Shown: positions 1-11,128 of the stretch, piece after piece
Numbering within the stretch: position 1 is the first letter of the stretch
How the letters are laid out: each line of letters opens with the position of its first letter
From: Fistulifera solaris
Taxonomy: Eukaryota > Bacillariophyta > Bacillariophyceae > Naviculales > Stauroneidaceae
DNA length: 64,000 nucleotides
Assembly: GCA_030295235.1 (NCBI GenBank)
Contig: AP026134.1
Span: forward strand, 930,001 to 994,000
Direction: 5' to 3'
Translations under genes and position numbers: made by a program
The notes under the pieces: model-generated
Told to the model about the DNA's origin: nothing
What the model saw: the letters and a program-made list of their open reading frames with translations, nothing else
Databases searched by the model: none

Positions 1-561
1 CATGTGAGGCGGATACGGGTACATCATTCCATACGGCGGATAACCGTAGGGATGCGGTGGATAAGGAGGATACTGACCCGGTGGCGGCATAGAAGGAGGA
101 GGAGGAGGACCTACTTCGGGTGGCGGAGGAGCATTTCTTCTTGCGAGATCTGCCGCATCGGGCTTTTCCGTCGTATCCGGAGGCCCCGCTCCGCCAGAAG
201 TAGTATTTGATTCTCCGATGCGTACCCATTCGTTGTCTCCGTCTTGATATTCGAGCAAGTGTTCTCCTGTACTAGCATCAAACTGACGCACAGTGCCAGT
301 ATACCAACTCGAATCAATCGGCCAGAAGACGCGCACTTTCTTTCCAATCATGCAATTGTTGCAGAATCTAAGAGGATAGAATGTAAGATTATTTAATTGA
401 TCGAAGGAGCATTCAAAGATGATTACAGCGATGTATCAAACGCACCTTAACTTGGTTGCCGTTGGCTTGCCGAGACCGTCAGGGTCATCACAAGCGAGCA
501 GCGGTACTCCGGTTGCTCGACATTGCGCGCAACTTCCATCGTTATCTTCTATAGAGGGCAT
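1..561 (-). CDS. Cys-rich / Tudor-like, proline-rich protein (3' end cut by window)
   Basis: Two exons are supported: 446-561 and 1-367, joined over a 78-nt intron (368-445; GTGCGT donor, CTTAG acceptor). Splicing joins a CAQC pair and a later Cys to a CNNC pair (read across the junction), giving a small zinc-finger-like module. It runs directly into KKVRVFWPIDSSWYTGTV, which reads like a Tudor/PTM-type chromatin-reader barrel (aromatic residues, a D-G-D-x-E-W turn about 30 residues later). The C-terminal part is a Pro/Tyr/Gly-rich tail (PPPP, YPPYPPHPYGYPP) still open at base 1. I chose the ATG at 561 because it lies just before the Cys module; an ATG at 633 is also in frame. A chromatin or histone-mark reading role is inference from the fold; no enzymatic domain is visible in the part present. 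Confidence 0.6.
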
Positions 562-1034
562 TTGCTTTGTGTCGTTATGAGACGAAGATGTGGTCGGAAG
601 CGGGTTGAGAAAGAGTAATCGGCAATCGATCAAAGTATTTCAAATCAAACACACGAAAACGGACCGTTCAAATGGACGATGCTTTCCGTTGCAACAGCCA
701 GCACATGCGGAGCCAACAAACCAACGGACCCAACGTCGCAACGCGGACGAAGTTGAGCGGTACTTGCTGTACGTCTTTCTGTACAACGAAGGACTGACGA
801 GGTGCGCAACTCGGATTGTACACTATATGTAATATATTTCGCCTGCGACGTTCAACGTCTACTCAACCAACAACGTTAACTTTAGCCTTAATGTGTTTTG
901 AAATTCCATTTCTCAAAAACGATGACGCGATGATCCTTCAATTATTTAAAAATAAATGCGACGAGAACGACACAGGTTGATGTGATCATCAAATACGTAG
1001 CAATCACCTACAATACGGAGGACAATAAAAAACA
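562..1034. other. Intergenic, divergent promoter region
   Basis: This stretch separates the divergent Tudor-like and GGCT-like genes. It is AT-rich towards 840-1020. I see no convincing coding frame, RNA gene or repeat; the short open frames here have no recognisable motif. Confidence 0.4.
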
Positions 1035-1868
1035 ATGGTCTGTGGTCGTAATTTTGTTCAGAAGCGGGCGGTTTTACTCTTTTTTCCACCGGTAATTCTT
1101 CATTGTCAGGCCTGGACCGCCGCCCATTCTCACCGCTCGTCTTCTTCATCTCACAAGAAGGAAGAATTGAAAAAAATATCCAACAAAATCACCATACTAG
1201 GATTCGGGTCGCTGTTATCAGAAAACAGTTCACGATTGACATTCCCCGACTTGCACAACTTTCGGCTCGTACGTGTGCCTCATTACCGTCGTGTTTTCGG
1301 ACACGTCGCGTCCATTTTCTTTCAAAGGAATATTGCTCGAAAAGAAACTCTGGAAATGGCCAGTCTTTCGGTCGAATATGTCGATCACGATTATCCCGGC
1401 TTTTTGGCCGCTGCTTTTGAAGTAGCGGCAGATGAACTCATGGCGGACGGGATTCCTTCACAAGCCTTTTTAGAACGAGAAGAAGAGTTTGATATTATTA
1501 CCGTGCCGTATTTCCCTGTTGATCCTGTTTCACAACAAGAAATTGCGGGAACATCCCAGGAAGGAGTTATTTGTCAGCGAGGGTCTGACGAACTTTATTT
1601 ACAACGATGGGGTGGACAACGATTTCAGGAATACTATGGACAATATGGTATTCAGACTATTTGGAACTGGACAGAAGGATTGCGACCATGCGCAGTCTAT
1701 TTGCGCCATTGCTATTTGGCGGCGGAGAAATTGGGTTGCTTGGACTCTTTCTTGGATGAAACATATCTAGTGGACCGAACAACGAAGTTACGCGATTACA
1801 TGGAAGAGAATCCACAAATATTAGAGGAACTCCCTCCGCCCGAACTTGCTAGTCGTTATAGCGGATAA
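1035..1868 (+). CDS. Gamma-glutamylcyclotransferase-like protein, secretory/plastid leader
   Basis: Single-exon protein of 277 aa. Residues about 52-62 (ITILGFGSLLS) match the GxGS(L/F) nucleotide-like loop at the start of the GGCT/AIG2 fold, and the EREEEFD stretch near residues 147-153 supplies the acidic catalytic-type residue expected in the family. Family members cleave gamma-glutamyl peptides to 5-oxoproline (glutathione turnover), but AIG2-like proteins with the same fold may act on other substrates, so the substrate is not assigned. Residues 11-27 (RAVLLFFPPVILHCQAW) are hydrophobic and end in an aromatic, followed by a Ser/His/Lys-rich stretch, compatible with a signal peptide plus transit peptide. 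The reading frame is uninterrupted. Fold fairly sure; targeting moderate. Confidence 0.7.
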   Translation: MVCGRNFVQKRAVLLFFPPVILHCQAWTAAHSHRSSSSSHKKEELKKISNKITILGFGSLLSENSSRLTFPDLHNFRLVRVPHYRRVFGHVASIFFQRNIARKETLEMASLSVEYVDHDYPGFLAAAFEVAADELMADGIPSQAFLEREEEFDIITVPYFPVDPVSQQEIAGTSQEGVICQRGSDELYLQRWGGQRFQEYYGQYGIQTIWNWTEGLRPCAVYLRHCYLAAEKLGCLDSFLDETYLVDRTTKLRDYMEENPQILEELPPPELASRYSG

Positions 1869-2002
1869 AAATCACGTTTGCTATCATTTGAAATAGAATA
1901 GAAGTTGCATCAAATGGACGTGCTTCAATCATACGCAGTGTGTAGTTATTTCTGTTATTTAAGTACGGCATTGCGAAGCAATTTGTGCTAGATCATCATT
2001 CA

Positions 2003-2528
2003 TCATGCGACAGCATGGGCGACGGAAGAAAACAGATAAAATAAAACAATATACCCAGGAATGGTGCTAAATAAAACAAAGAACCCTTTCATCGGAAAGA
2101 CAAAAGGATAAATGGCCCTGGATGCGGAATAGATACACGCAATCGTGAATGACTGCGATGCATCAACGAATACGGCATGCATCCAATACAATGGCAAAAA
2201 CATTACGGCGAATTCCATGAAATTTCCGACGGCTCGATCACCAGTCAAGGCAAGCTGATGGAATGAAAATAGAAGATGAGGAAAGAAATGGAATAAATCC
2301 TTGAACACGAGCGAGTGTACGACGCACCGTATCATCAGAGTTGTAGTACTTCACTTTTCGAAATGATAATTTCTTGTCTTTCATTTCCCCTCGTTTTTGG
2401 CGAGCCAAATAGAACTTGCTGAAAGATTGAAAGGTCAAGAAAGTTCCGTAGACACTCAGATAGAGCATTGTGCCTTGAACGGTACCTCGAAACGCATGAA
2501 AGGAATATGATGCTTCTCCGTCGCTCAT
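2003..2528 (-). CDS. MAPEG-family membrane protein
   Basis: Two exons, 2328-2528 and 2003-2254, with a 73-nt phase-0 intron (2255-2327; GTGCGT donor, CATCAG acceptor). The spliced product is 150 aa, the usual size for membrane-associated proteins in eicosanoid and glutathione metabolism. The junction gives NSDDTLALTGDRAVGNFMEF, matching the conserved (A)DRA.GN..E motif at the start of TM helix 2, followed by PLYWMHAVFVD and SRAIYPFVFP, which correspond to the family's later helices. Four hydrophobic segments are visible. MAPEG proteins are trimeric ER or envelope membrane enzymes, often glutathione transferases or peroxidases; the substrate cannot be told from sequence. Confidence 0.72.
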
Positions 2529-3127
2529 GATTTTGCAGGTAAAACTATTCGGTTACTAAAGTGAGAACCGAATAAATTACTCATGAGTAAGGTACGGTAC
2601 CAGTAATGAGTGATGTGTGACGAGTGAAGTGATGTGAAGTGATGACAACCATGGAGCATAGAGCAAGAATACTTTGTAAGGAGAAAATAGCGTAGACGGA
2701 TAGGGTTAAAGTCTACGGTTTTCACCTTCAGCGGTCATTTTCAAAAGGCCTATTCAAACCTGTATGGTTTTGATATTCGCGATGACCTGGTAAGGCCTTT
2801 GGACTTCGGAGATTCGGACGCCCTGCTTTGTGTGTAAGTGTACGTAGTATGATGATGTAACATGTAACATGAAACCCATTTCCACGAGAGACACTAAAGA
2901 TTTCCCTAAATACTTCTTCTACTCTTCTTAATACTCGTTTCACGAAAGAAGCTGTTCTTGATATCAGCTATCAAGTACACAAACGAGTCATTGGTCATTG
3001 CTTATTTCCTTCATGAACAAGAAAGTACCGTCTGTTCGTAAATTCACTCTTCTTCATTTTGCACACGTCACATGCCTGCGAACGGAATCAACCCTTCACA
3101 AAAAATAAAACGAAAAAAATTAGCAAC
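2529..3127. other. Intergenic region
   Basis: Spacer between the MAPEG gene and the first glucanase copy. It contains GTGATG/GTGAAG-rich simple sequence around 2600-2645 and a GGTACGGTACC-type palindromic stretch near 2591, plus a GACCTGGTA near-match to the TACCWGGTA motif at about 2784. No gene seen. Confidence 0.4.
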
Positions 3128-5236
3128 ATGAGTGCAATGAAGAAGCTTTTGCTTTGGTTATTTGGATCTAAAGCGGCACCTCCCTCTTCTCGATGTTCAC
3201 AATTTCAATTAGATTCTGCTACCCTTCGCATCGATGCCGCAGCATACTGTAAATGCTACGGCGTCTATGTCGAGCCTTCAAGTGAAGGAGGTCAAAATGT
3301 TGCATCTCTGGACAATGGAGACTGGTTGAGCTGGGATCTGAACGTGAAACAAGCTGACACATATTAAATCAAATACCGTGTGTCGTCACTCGATGGCCAC
3401 GGAGCTTTCGATTTGTCAACATCGCTGGGAATGCTCGCTGTCAAAGAACATTTACCTCACACAGATGGATGGCAAAAGTGGGCCACAGTCATACAAGAAG
3501 TGAAACTACCCGCAGGAAAATGCTCATTGACGATGAAAGTAACGCAAGGAGGTTGGAATTTAAAATGGCTTGAACTCTCACGAAAAGTTAATGATGTAAG
3601 CACCATTGCAGCTCCCAGTGGCTTCGTTCGAGCCGATGATAAACAAATTGTTGATCCAGATGGAGTGCCTCTGTTGTTGAGAGGAATAGGGCTGGGTGGC
3701 TTCATGCTTCAAGAGCCCTATTTGATGATGCAGCAAAGATCAGCACGCTCTCAATGGGAAATGTTTGAACAGATTGCTGGACTCATTGGAAAAGACAATT
3801 TCAATACATATCGACAAGCCTGGCTCGACAACTACTTCACGCTCGAGGATGTTAAGCAAGCCAAGAAAGCGGGGTTTAATTCGATAAGAATACCGCTTCA
3901 TTACAATCTGTTCACCCTGCCTATTGAAGAGGAGCCCATTGCCGGTGTGGATACCTGGCTCGAAAGCGGCTTTGCTAGACTCGATCAGCTAATATCATGG
4001 ATCGCATCGGAAGGAATGTATAGCATCATCGATTTACACGCGGCACCCGGCGGACAAGGATTAGATTCGAACATCAGTGACTACGACAGCTCCAAGCCAA
4101 GTTTATGGGAAAGTGACGAGAACGTCCGAAAAACAATTGCTTTGTGGAAACGGCTCGCAGCGCGTTATGCCAAAGAACCTTCCATCGCCGGATATGATTT
4201 GCTGAACGAACCGAACTGGGGATTCTCGGACGAACCTGATGTCACTGACACTTCATTGGTAGCGCATGGGTGTTTCGAACAAACCAATCTCCCGCTCAAA
4301 GACTTTTACAAAGACGTGATTGCCGCAATTCGCGAGGTTGACAATAATCACTTGATCTATGTGCAAGGAAATTGTTGGGGTAACAATCACAAAGGCATTT
4401 GGCCACTAGATGACGATAACATCGCTCTAAACTTTCATCGGTACTGGGTAGAGAATACGATCGAATCGCTTGAAGAATATTTAGACCTCCGCTCCCTGCA
4501 CAACATACCATTGTGGATGGGAGAATCTGGGGAGCACCACAATAACTGGTGTCACGCAGCAGTTGACTTGCTGGAAATATATGGGATAGGATGGTCGTGG
4601 TGGAGCTGGAAGAAGATGCAATCCAATTCGGGTGTCTTAGCGATATATCCTCCAGCTGACTATCAGACGCTGTTGGATTATTGGGACAATAGTGCGCCGA
4701 AGCCAAATCCCACGTACGCATTCAACATCATGATGCAAATCGCCGAGGCTGCCAAAATCAAGAATGTCTTTCCCAACCACGCCACAATTAAAGCTTTAAC
4801 AGGCATAGTTCCCTCCTGTAAGGATGCGGCTGCTGTTAACATTGACACGAGAGTACGCCTCGAATCGGAAAATGCGTGCAGTATGTTGAATGCGGCGAAC
4901 GAAAAGACTGATGATGTCGGAGGCGGCTTAAACATCTGGTGGGAGAAATCCGAGGGGTGGATTTCTCACAAAATCAAAATTGCCAAGGCTGGAACCTACC
5001 AAGCGCGATATCGCGTGGCCAGTTTGGGAGGAGGAGGCCCCTTTCAAATAGAGCTCAATCAAGTCGGCGGAAGCCCAGCAGGACAACCACAATATCCCCC
5101 GGTCACGGATAGTTGGCAGAAATTCAGTACCATTGAAGAGACCTTGCAGCTACCCCAAGGCGAATACGAGCTTGTAATCCGTGCTTTAGCCGGCGGGTGG
5201 AATTTAAATTGGATCGAGCTAGCACCAGTCATTTAG
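3128..5236 (+). pseudogene. GH5 exo-beta-1,3-glucanase with flanking CBM6-like domains, copy 1; in-frame TAA
   Basis: 702 codons in one frame, closely related to the gene at 56816-58978. Order: short hydrophobic leader (KKLLLWLFG), CBM6-like module (about residues 30-155, ending GGWNLKWLEL), GH5 catalytic domain with acid/base Glu in YDLLNEPNW and nucleophile Glu in LWMGESGE, then a second CBM6-like module (GGWNLNWIEL at the end). The family hydrolyses beta-1,3-glucan, so a role in chrysolaminarin or wall glucan turnover is likely. Codon 80 is TAA (3365-3367) between ADTY and IKYRVSS; the paralogue has an ordinary codon there and the same frame resumes at once, so this is a base substitution and not an indel. 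Translation could restart at the ATG at 3431, inside the first CBM, leaving the catalytic domain whole. Called pseudogene provisionally; the rest of the frame shows no decay. Confidence 0.75.
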
Positions 5237-6071
5237 AAGCTTGCACTCGTTGCGTGGCGTCCATTGTTTCATAATCAAACGAAGACTCATAACGGCTCAT
5301 GCCATAATTCATAAGACAAACAGTCATTTCCCTATCTTTCCTTCCCTTTCGTGTACAACAATATGAATATATTTGACGTCGCGCATAAATAAACCTCCAT
5401 CATGCCACGAACGAAATCAAATAGCTCTGATGGGCATCGAAGCGATCAACGAGTCGTCGTCCTCTCGCGTCATTTGTAGGCCGCCCTTCGTTTGCGATGA
5501 TTAAATGATATAGAGGAAGAATCGGTCGAGTGACAAAGAAATAACAAGAAATAATGAAATACACATTGTTACCTGGTATTGCTGCTCGTCACGTCGTGTG
5601 TTATTGCTGACATTCCATTGTTGATGCGATTGATGAATACTTTGTAAGGTTTAATGATGAGCCCGCGGACGCGCTAAATGCTAGATACGACCGTTAACGG
5701 GACTGAAATAGTTGAGTCAGAAGTCTGTACTATGTAGTGATGTCAACATCATGAGTGATTCAGTCCCGGATCATGGGAAAGAACCGCCAAAAAAGACACG
5801 CGCATCGCATCGAGCGACCATGATGACGACATCAAATGCTCTGCGTGTCGAAAAGCGACGAGAAACGATTAAAAAAAATTGATTCTTCGCTCCAACATTC
5901 AGTCATCCATTCCAAGAATCTATTTGCGAGAAACCCTTCTTAATAATACCAACTAATTTCTTAAATCTACGAAAGGAGAAGGTCAAGCAATTGAGACTAC
6001 TGTAGTTTCGATAGAAACAAAACGATAAAAGATAAGATTAGGCCACTTCAGTTCTTTCGAACAAATACATC
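5237..6071. other. Intergenic region
   Basis: 835 bases between the glucanase and DGAT1. It holds one exact TACCTGGTA palindrome (5570-5578) and degenerate GACTGAAAT / ATTCAGTC half-sites of the second palindrome family near 5701, 5758 and 5896. No coding frame with recognisable content. Confidence 0.4.
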
Positions 6072-8337
6072 ATGGTCGGTCTACCGATTGACGATTCTTC
6101 GTCAAATAATCTCGCGGAAAAAGACAGCCATGAGAAGAGTATCGATCACATACTCACCGGGGGGAAACTAGGCAAGGCAACTATCGAACGTGAACTTCGA
6201 CGACGCGTCGACAAATTACAGCAAGAACTGCAGACGGCGCAGGAGGATTTATTGCGTTTCCAAAATGCCATACAAGAGACTGATAATGGCACTGCTGAAA
6301 TAGCAACTCCTCCCGTAGTCGCAATGAGTTATTCGTCCGACTCGAATGATAATGCTCCTGAAATCTTTTCTACCGCCATCGAAACGTGGATATCTATTTC
6401 GATGGGTCGATCGGAGTATAGGATGGTCGGGAAGCAAATGGGCTCTTCGTTTTGTTACGCTCGAAAATGGCAATCTAGCCTATTACGGCAGTCACACCGA
6501 AACCGCTCCGCGGTATGTTTTGAGTTTACGAGGTTGCGCCGTACGCGATGAAGGACACAAACCCAACAAACGATACAAACCGACGGAAGGTGAAGATACT
6601 CCTCCACGACTGGATAAACCAGGAGCCTATTTCTTTCTTTTCTCGATCTATTTACGAGACGATGCTTCTCCGACTCATCAAGACCCAACGGAGGATTTAA
6701 CGGAAATCACACCACTCCTGCGATTTTCAACCGACTCGTACGCCGAAAAGAAACAGTGGGTGCAGCTCATCTCGGAAACATGTGCCTACTGCGAATCGGA
6801 TGCCTTTCTGGCGGAAATGGAGCGAAGACAAGAAGAGAAACAGACCATGACTCTGGCCATGCCCGAAGCAAAAGTAGGAACATTGCCTCCACTATATTTC
6901 GCACCGGTTCAGCAAAAGCAAGCGCGACATCCCTCTTTCACAAAAAGACCCACTGCGGCTATGTTTCGAACCAAGTCTCAAAACCTGGACCCATCACAAG
7001 TTGAATCAAAGGGTTATCCTCCTTCAAAGCCCATGCATCGCTGCGCGGCGCCTTCGTACCTTTCCGTGGAAGGACCAACACAAAATTATCGTGGATTCTT
7101 CAATCTGGGAGTTATTGTTTTGATCGTATCGAATATTCGATTGGTCCTTTCCAGCTTCAAGAAACATGGCTTTGTACTCTTACGGCATTTATCGGAGATT
7201 CCTCGTCTAGGAGATCACCCGTGGCAGAATTTTCCATTTGTCTCGGGATTCTTGTTACTATTCGTGTTTGTGATGATAACTTACCTCCTAGAGCTAGGCT
7301 TGAGTCGAAGGAAGATCCCTCAGCGGCTCGGTATGCTTTTGCATTATACAAATGCTCACGCTTGCATGGGAGTCTCTGTATGGATTGTTTGGTATCTGGT
7401 GGACGCGCCTGCCGTTGGGGCGGTATTGCTCCTTTTCGCAACGAGTACGTGGATGAAGCTACTTTCGTACGTGCATACCAATGAAGACTACCGGTCGAAT
7501 CACATGAAACAACAAGCAACATTCTCAACGATGATCGAAGACTTGGATCCGCAAGAAGCTCGCGTGCGTTATCCTCAAAATGTTACAATTTCAAACATCT
7601 TCTACTTTTGGGCGGCTCCGACACTGACTTACCAAATTGCATTTCCGCGATCCCCCACCGTGAGACTGTGGAAGGTAGCAGTGATTCTGATTCGAATGGT
7701 CCCTATTCTGGCGCTTTTTACTTTCTTTGTGTCGCAATTCGTAACTCCGACATTGGAGGGTCTGGTTGCAGATCTTGAGGCGAACTCTGGGCAGTACAGT
7801 TTTACAATGCTTGCGGAATACTGGTTACGCCTGAGCATTGCCAATACCTATCTGTGGCTACTCATGTTTTACTTCTATTTCCATTTGTTTTTGAACCTCT
7901 TTGCGGAACTGCTGAGGTTTGGGGATCGGGTATTTTACAAGGATTGGTGGAATTCGTCAGAAGTCTCTGCGTATTGGCGGCTCTGGAACATGCCAGTGCA
8001 CTTTTGGTTGGTTCGTCACTTGTATTTCCCTTGCGTTCGCATGGGAATGTCCAAGACCTTGACGACGTTCATTGTGTTTTTCGTGTCTGCTGTCCTTCAT
8101 GAGGTATTAGTGAGCGTCCCATTTCACATGGTTCGACCGTGGTCGTTTTTGGGTATGATGATGCAAATCCCTTTGGTTGGAATGACCAAAGTGCTCAGCC
8201 GCCATTATCCGACATTGGGGAATGTGATCTTTTGGGTATCATTTTGTATAGTGGGGCAACCAATGGCCGTCCTTTTGTATACCGTCGACTACCAATACGC
8301 AAAGCACAATATCGCAGCACAAGAATGCGTCGTTTAG
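6072..8337 (+). CDS. DGAT1: Acyl-CoA:diacylglycerol acyltransferase, DGAT1 type, with PH domain
   Basis: Catalyses the last step of triacylglycerol synthesis in the ER. The start region (6072 onward) carries an acidic stretch and a coiled coil (ERELRRRVDKLQQELQ). A PH domain begins at KRGYLFRW (about 6385) and ends near the W of KKQWVQLI. The MBOAT domain follows: NYRGFFNLGVIVLIVSNIRL, the acyl-donor motif FYKDWWNS, and the catalytic His in SAVLHEVLVSVPFH, with about nine hydrophobic helices. The PH plus DGAT1 arrangement is known from diatoms. The frame changes by one base between 6329 and 6385, so the coiled coil and PH domain lie in different frames. Either one base is extra near GAAATCTTTT (about 6360), or a weak 73-nt intron (6256-6328, GTTTCC..GAG) is used. 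An ATG at 6346 in the second frame would skip the coiled coil. Confidence 0.88.
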
Positions 8338-8647
8338 TAAAGAGAACTAGATTGTTTGGTATTCACTGAAAACATTCTCAATATTTTATGGCCGTGTACC
8401 TGGTCTTCGTATTTGATGCTGCTTATGCGCGGTAAGGTTTACCGGTATTTGTAGGAAAAAGCATTCGAGAACTTGTAGCATTTTGTACTCGTGATTCACA
8501 GTCTTTGTCAGTCATGTGTCCGGTCATCGTCATTCTGTCGATGAGTTCAATTATTAGCCATGCGGTCGAATTTTCATCACATGATAGTCCCATTCTTCTT
8601 CTTATAAATTACCTTTCATCAATAAACCGCATGATTGATTGCTCTCA

Positions 8648-9972
8648 ATGTCTATTCAACTAAGTTGCGGGAAGATAAATGCAGGGGGCGTAGCCGTTCT
8701 TTTGACTGTGCTTGTAATATCCGCGTTTTTCTCAATAATTCTGTTCTTGGAAGCCGATGGAGGTGAGGTGCGACCACCCGGAATGGAAACCAAGCCTTAC
8801 AAATCTCCAGCCTCTGTTGTAACGAAAAATATCGATCTTGTTCGAGAGTTTGTGCTGCCTTCTGCGTCGGATCCGACCACGGTGGTGATACCGTTCCAGA
8901 ATTCCACAGGGCTGACGAAAATGGCGCACCTGTTCTTCAATGGAGGCACATGCAATGCTCTACACGAAGGCGAAAGCATCGAATCGTACAACAATCATTC
9001 AACACTCGTGGAAATGAAATTCAATTGTCTTGACCTGTTCAAGAACAGTGGTCTGGGAACTGGGAATTTCATCTCTGCTTTCTATGCCATGCGAATGGTC
9101 GTTCACGCCATGGGGCCCAAGGGCGATGTACTCATTGAGTGTAACGATGCAGAAGAAACGAAGAAAGAACTTATTTTACCCTGGATGATGGGAAAATTTC
9201 CTAGATTGCGACAAGGTGATCCGGAATGGGATGAGCAGCCATCTGCGGCCGATGCATGCCGAGATTACAAACAGGTTCCAGTGGGATACCGGTGGAAGGA
9301 TATGGTGTTCGAAATGCGTCGAATGGCCATCGCTATGGTCGGTATACCATCACCGGATCATCCTAGTGCAGCCTGGGCTGAAGAGCACCTGTGGTCCACT
9401 CCGTCAAATAGATACGAGCACGGCCGCGACTACTTTCAATTACCTCATCCACAAAAGGGCGATCCGCCACTGTTTCCTGACACCGAAATCGATGATGCCG
9501 TATTGCATTTCCGCTGCGGCGACATTATTATGACGAATCATCCTTCGTTTGGCTTTATGAAGTTCGGGTCTTTTCAAGGCACATTTCTCCTGATGTACGG
9601 CGAATCGGTATTGTCACACAACCTTTCGATCAGGGTGGATTGCAACGAAGGGGTGATGCCGGCGATGAGAAGCAAAGAAGGTGCAAGAAAGTCGTCTACG
9701 AGTTCAAAGATCATTTGCATGAAAAGTTCCCTGCAGCTGAAATCAACATCTGGAACAGTGTGAATGAGTCGATAGCGCAAACATTTGCACGAATGATCAT
9801 GGCGAATCAGACTGTTGTGGCCATTTCGTCTTTTGGTGTCTTTCCTGGCGTTACCACATTCGGGACAGGCTACATAAGAGAGCCCGACTTTATGAAAGCA
9901 CCCAATCGCTGGCTGCTCACGTCTCCCATTGTCAAGAAGGCTGGCAATATTGTATTGGTAAAGAACCGATGA
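8648..9972 (+). CDS. Type II membrane glycosyltransferase-like protein (fucosyltransferase-like), one frame break
   Basis: The N-terminus has one signal-anchor helix (VAVLLTVLVISAFFSIILFL), placing the rest in the Golgi lumen. The lumenal domain contains VLHFRCGDII, matching the HxRxGD-type donor-site motif of fucosyltransferase-like GT-B enzymes, and further on RRIGIVTQPFD and a C-terminal SSFGVFPGVTTFGTGYIR that resembles the S-x-F acceptor loop region of that fold. The 5' part runs in one frame to about 9570 and the 3' part resumes one frame earlier; the break falls at TTTT (9571-9574), and one additional T there would join KFGSF directly to SRHISPD. I take this as an assembly indel or a recent single mutation. 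Sugar donor and acceptor are not assignable. Confidence 0.55.
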
Positions 9973-10571
9973 TATTTTCTGGGCAAGCTAAGAAAATGTG
10001 GGATGAAAATACCCTTCTAGACTGGTTCAAGAACTATGACTAATGCTTACGGTCTACACCTCTAGCTCCGCGAGAATCAATCGAGGTTTTTAGACAGAAA
10101 AGATGCAGCAAAGATAAGGCAATCACCTCCTAACATTGCCCACCTTTCTCCACGACTGCACTTCAGTTTTTCCGAGATCGACTACCATTTGACCGTTGTT
10201 CGTTTTGCTACCTTGGTACGCTCTATCAATTATTATATCGATATCATTACGGTCAACAGTCTACAGTATTTTTACTTGAATAGCACATTCTTCAATGTCA
10301 AACCCCCTTGCGGCCAAAATGAAGGCGACCTTTTTATCACGACTGCAATTCAGTCATGAATGAGTTTTATGAGCTTGCTGGTTGCTGTTTGACTTATGTT
10401 TGTTCTACTAGAGCTTAGTGCCAGGTAAAGCTACCTTTTTTAATGCGATGAACATTTATTATTTCATCAGCAGAATTTCAATACACGGCTTGATAGTTTC
10501 CTGCTAGAATTGGAATGTCGCAACGGTAGATTTTCTCCGTTGCTCAAAAGCGAGCGATACCGATGTTTTAC
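9973..10571. other. Intergenic region with two palindrome copies
   Basis: Contains an imperfect copy (10151-10168) and a good copy (10337-10359) of the CAYGACTG..CAGTCRTG dyad, 186 bp apart, downstream of the glycosyltransferase-like gene and upstream of the copia insertion. No gene seen. Confidence 0.5.
10337..10359. repeat. Dispersed dyad element TCACGACTG-CAATT-CAGTCATGA
   Basis: Two 9-base arms (TCACGACTG, CAGTCATGA) with a single mismatch in pairing surround a 5-base AT-rich centre. The same arms recur at least eight more times between genes in this window. Confidence 0.7.
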
Positions 10572-10576
10572 CATAC

Positions 10577-11028
10577 TGTCACGGAAATGCGGATAGCGGG
10601 CAGACTACTAGGGACTCAGCCAATATGGCCGCACGACCTAATGCGAATTCCGATCCCCAAATCGGAAGCATCCGGAATGTAACCTCTTGGGCGAGGCCCA
10701 AGGGTCTTTGCACGATTTGGGTTGATCGTGAAGGCGTGAAAGGTTTGCAAGCAACGCGATACAAGAATGTTAGAGCCACATACGTGAGCTCAGAATTTCA
10801 AGATAAAACAAGACCTAGTCCGATGGCAGTGACATTCTCGGCGGAACCATCACCCAGTGAGATTCCACCTTGTGCATTTGTCGGATTTGTAAAGGCTTCA
10901 TAATATTGTTGTTTGGAAAACTTTGACTGTTTATCGTCTTAGCTCTACCAGATACTTCCTCTTCTGTTGTTGCGAAACGTAGCGACTTGGTTGACAGAAT
11001 TTCTGTTTCTGTCCGTCGATACGTGAGA
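10577..11028 (+). repeat. 5' long terminal repeat of the copia element
   Basis: 452 bp, TGTCACGG to TACGTGAGA. It aligns end to end with 17228-17679; the differences are one extra G near 10675 here and one extra A near 17478 in the right copy. Its short open frame (10625-10903) has no counterpart in retroelement proteins and is not called as a gene. Confidence 0.95.
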
Positions 11029-11042
11029 GGTTACGAGCCCAG
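11029..11042 (+). promoter_or_regulatory. Probable primer-binding site of the retroelement
   Basis: GGTTACGAGCCCAG starts directly after the left LTR and is the reverse complement of a plausible tRNA 3' end, except that the usual initial TGG is AGG when the last LTR base is included. The tRNA identity is not determined. Confidence 0.55.
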
Positions 11043-11128
11043 ATTCACACTATCTGGTACAGTCTTTGCAGTTGTTTGATACACGTGCCCTACTTACTCC
11101 TCTTTTGTCGTCTTTCGTTATTCGCGAT

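Noticed and set aside
3365-3367. Selenocysteine or pyrrolysine recoding of the stop in glucanase copy 1
   Set aside because: The stop is TAA, not TGA or TAG, and the paralogue has an ordinary residue there.
4296-4721. 141-codon minus-strand frame in the first glucanase
   Set aside because: Antisense to the GH5 domain; no counterpart kept in the second copy.
10625-10903. 92-codon open frame inside the left LTR
   Set aside because: Lies wholly in the LTR, is disrupted in the right LTR by a single-base difference, and has no recognisable domain.
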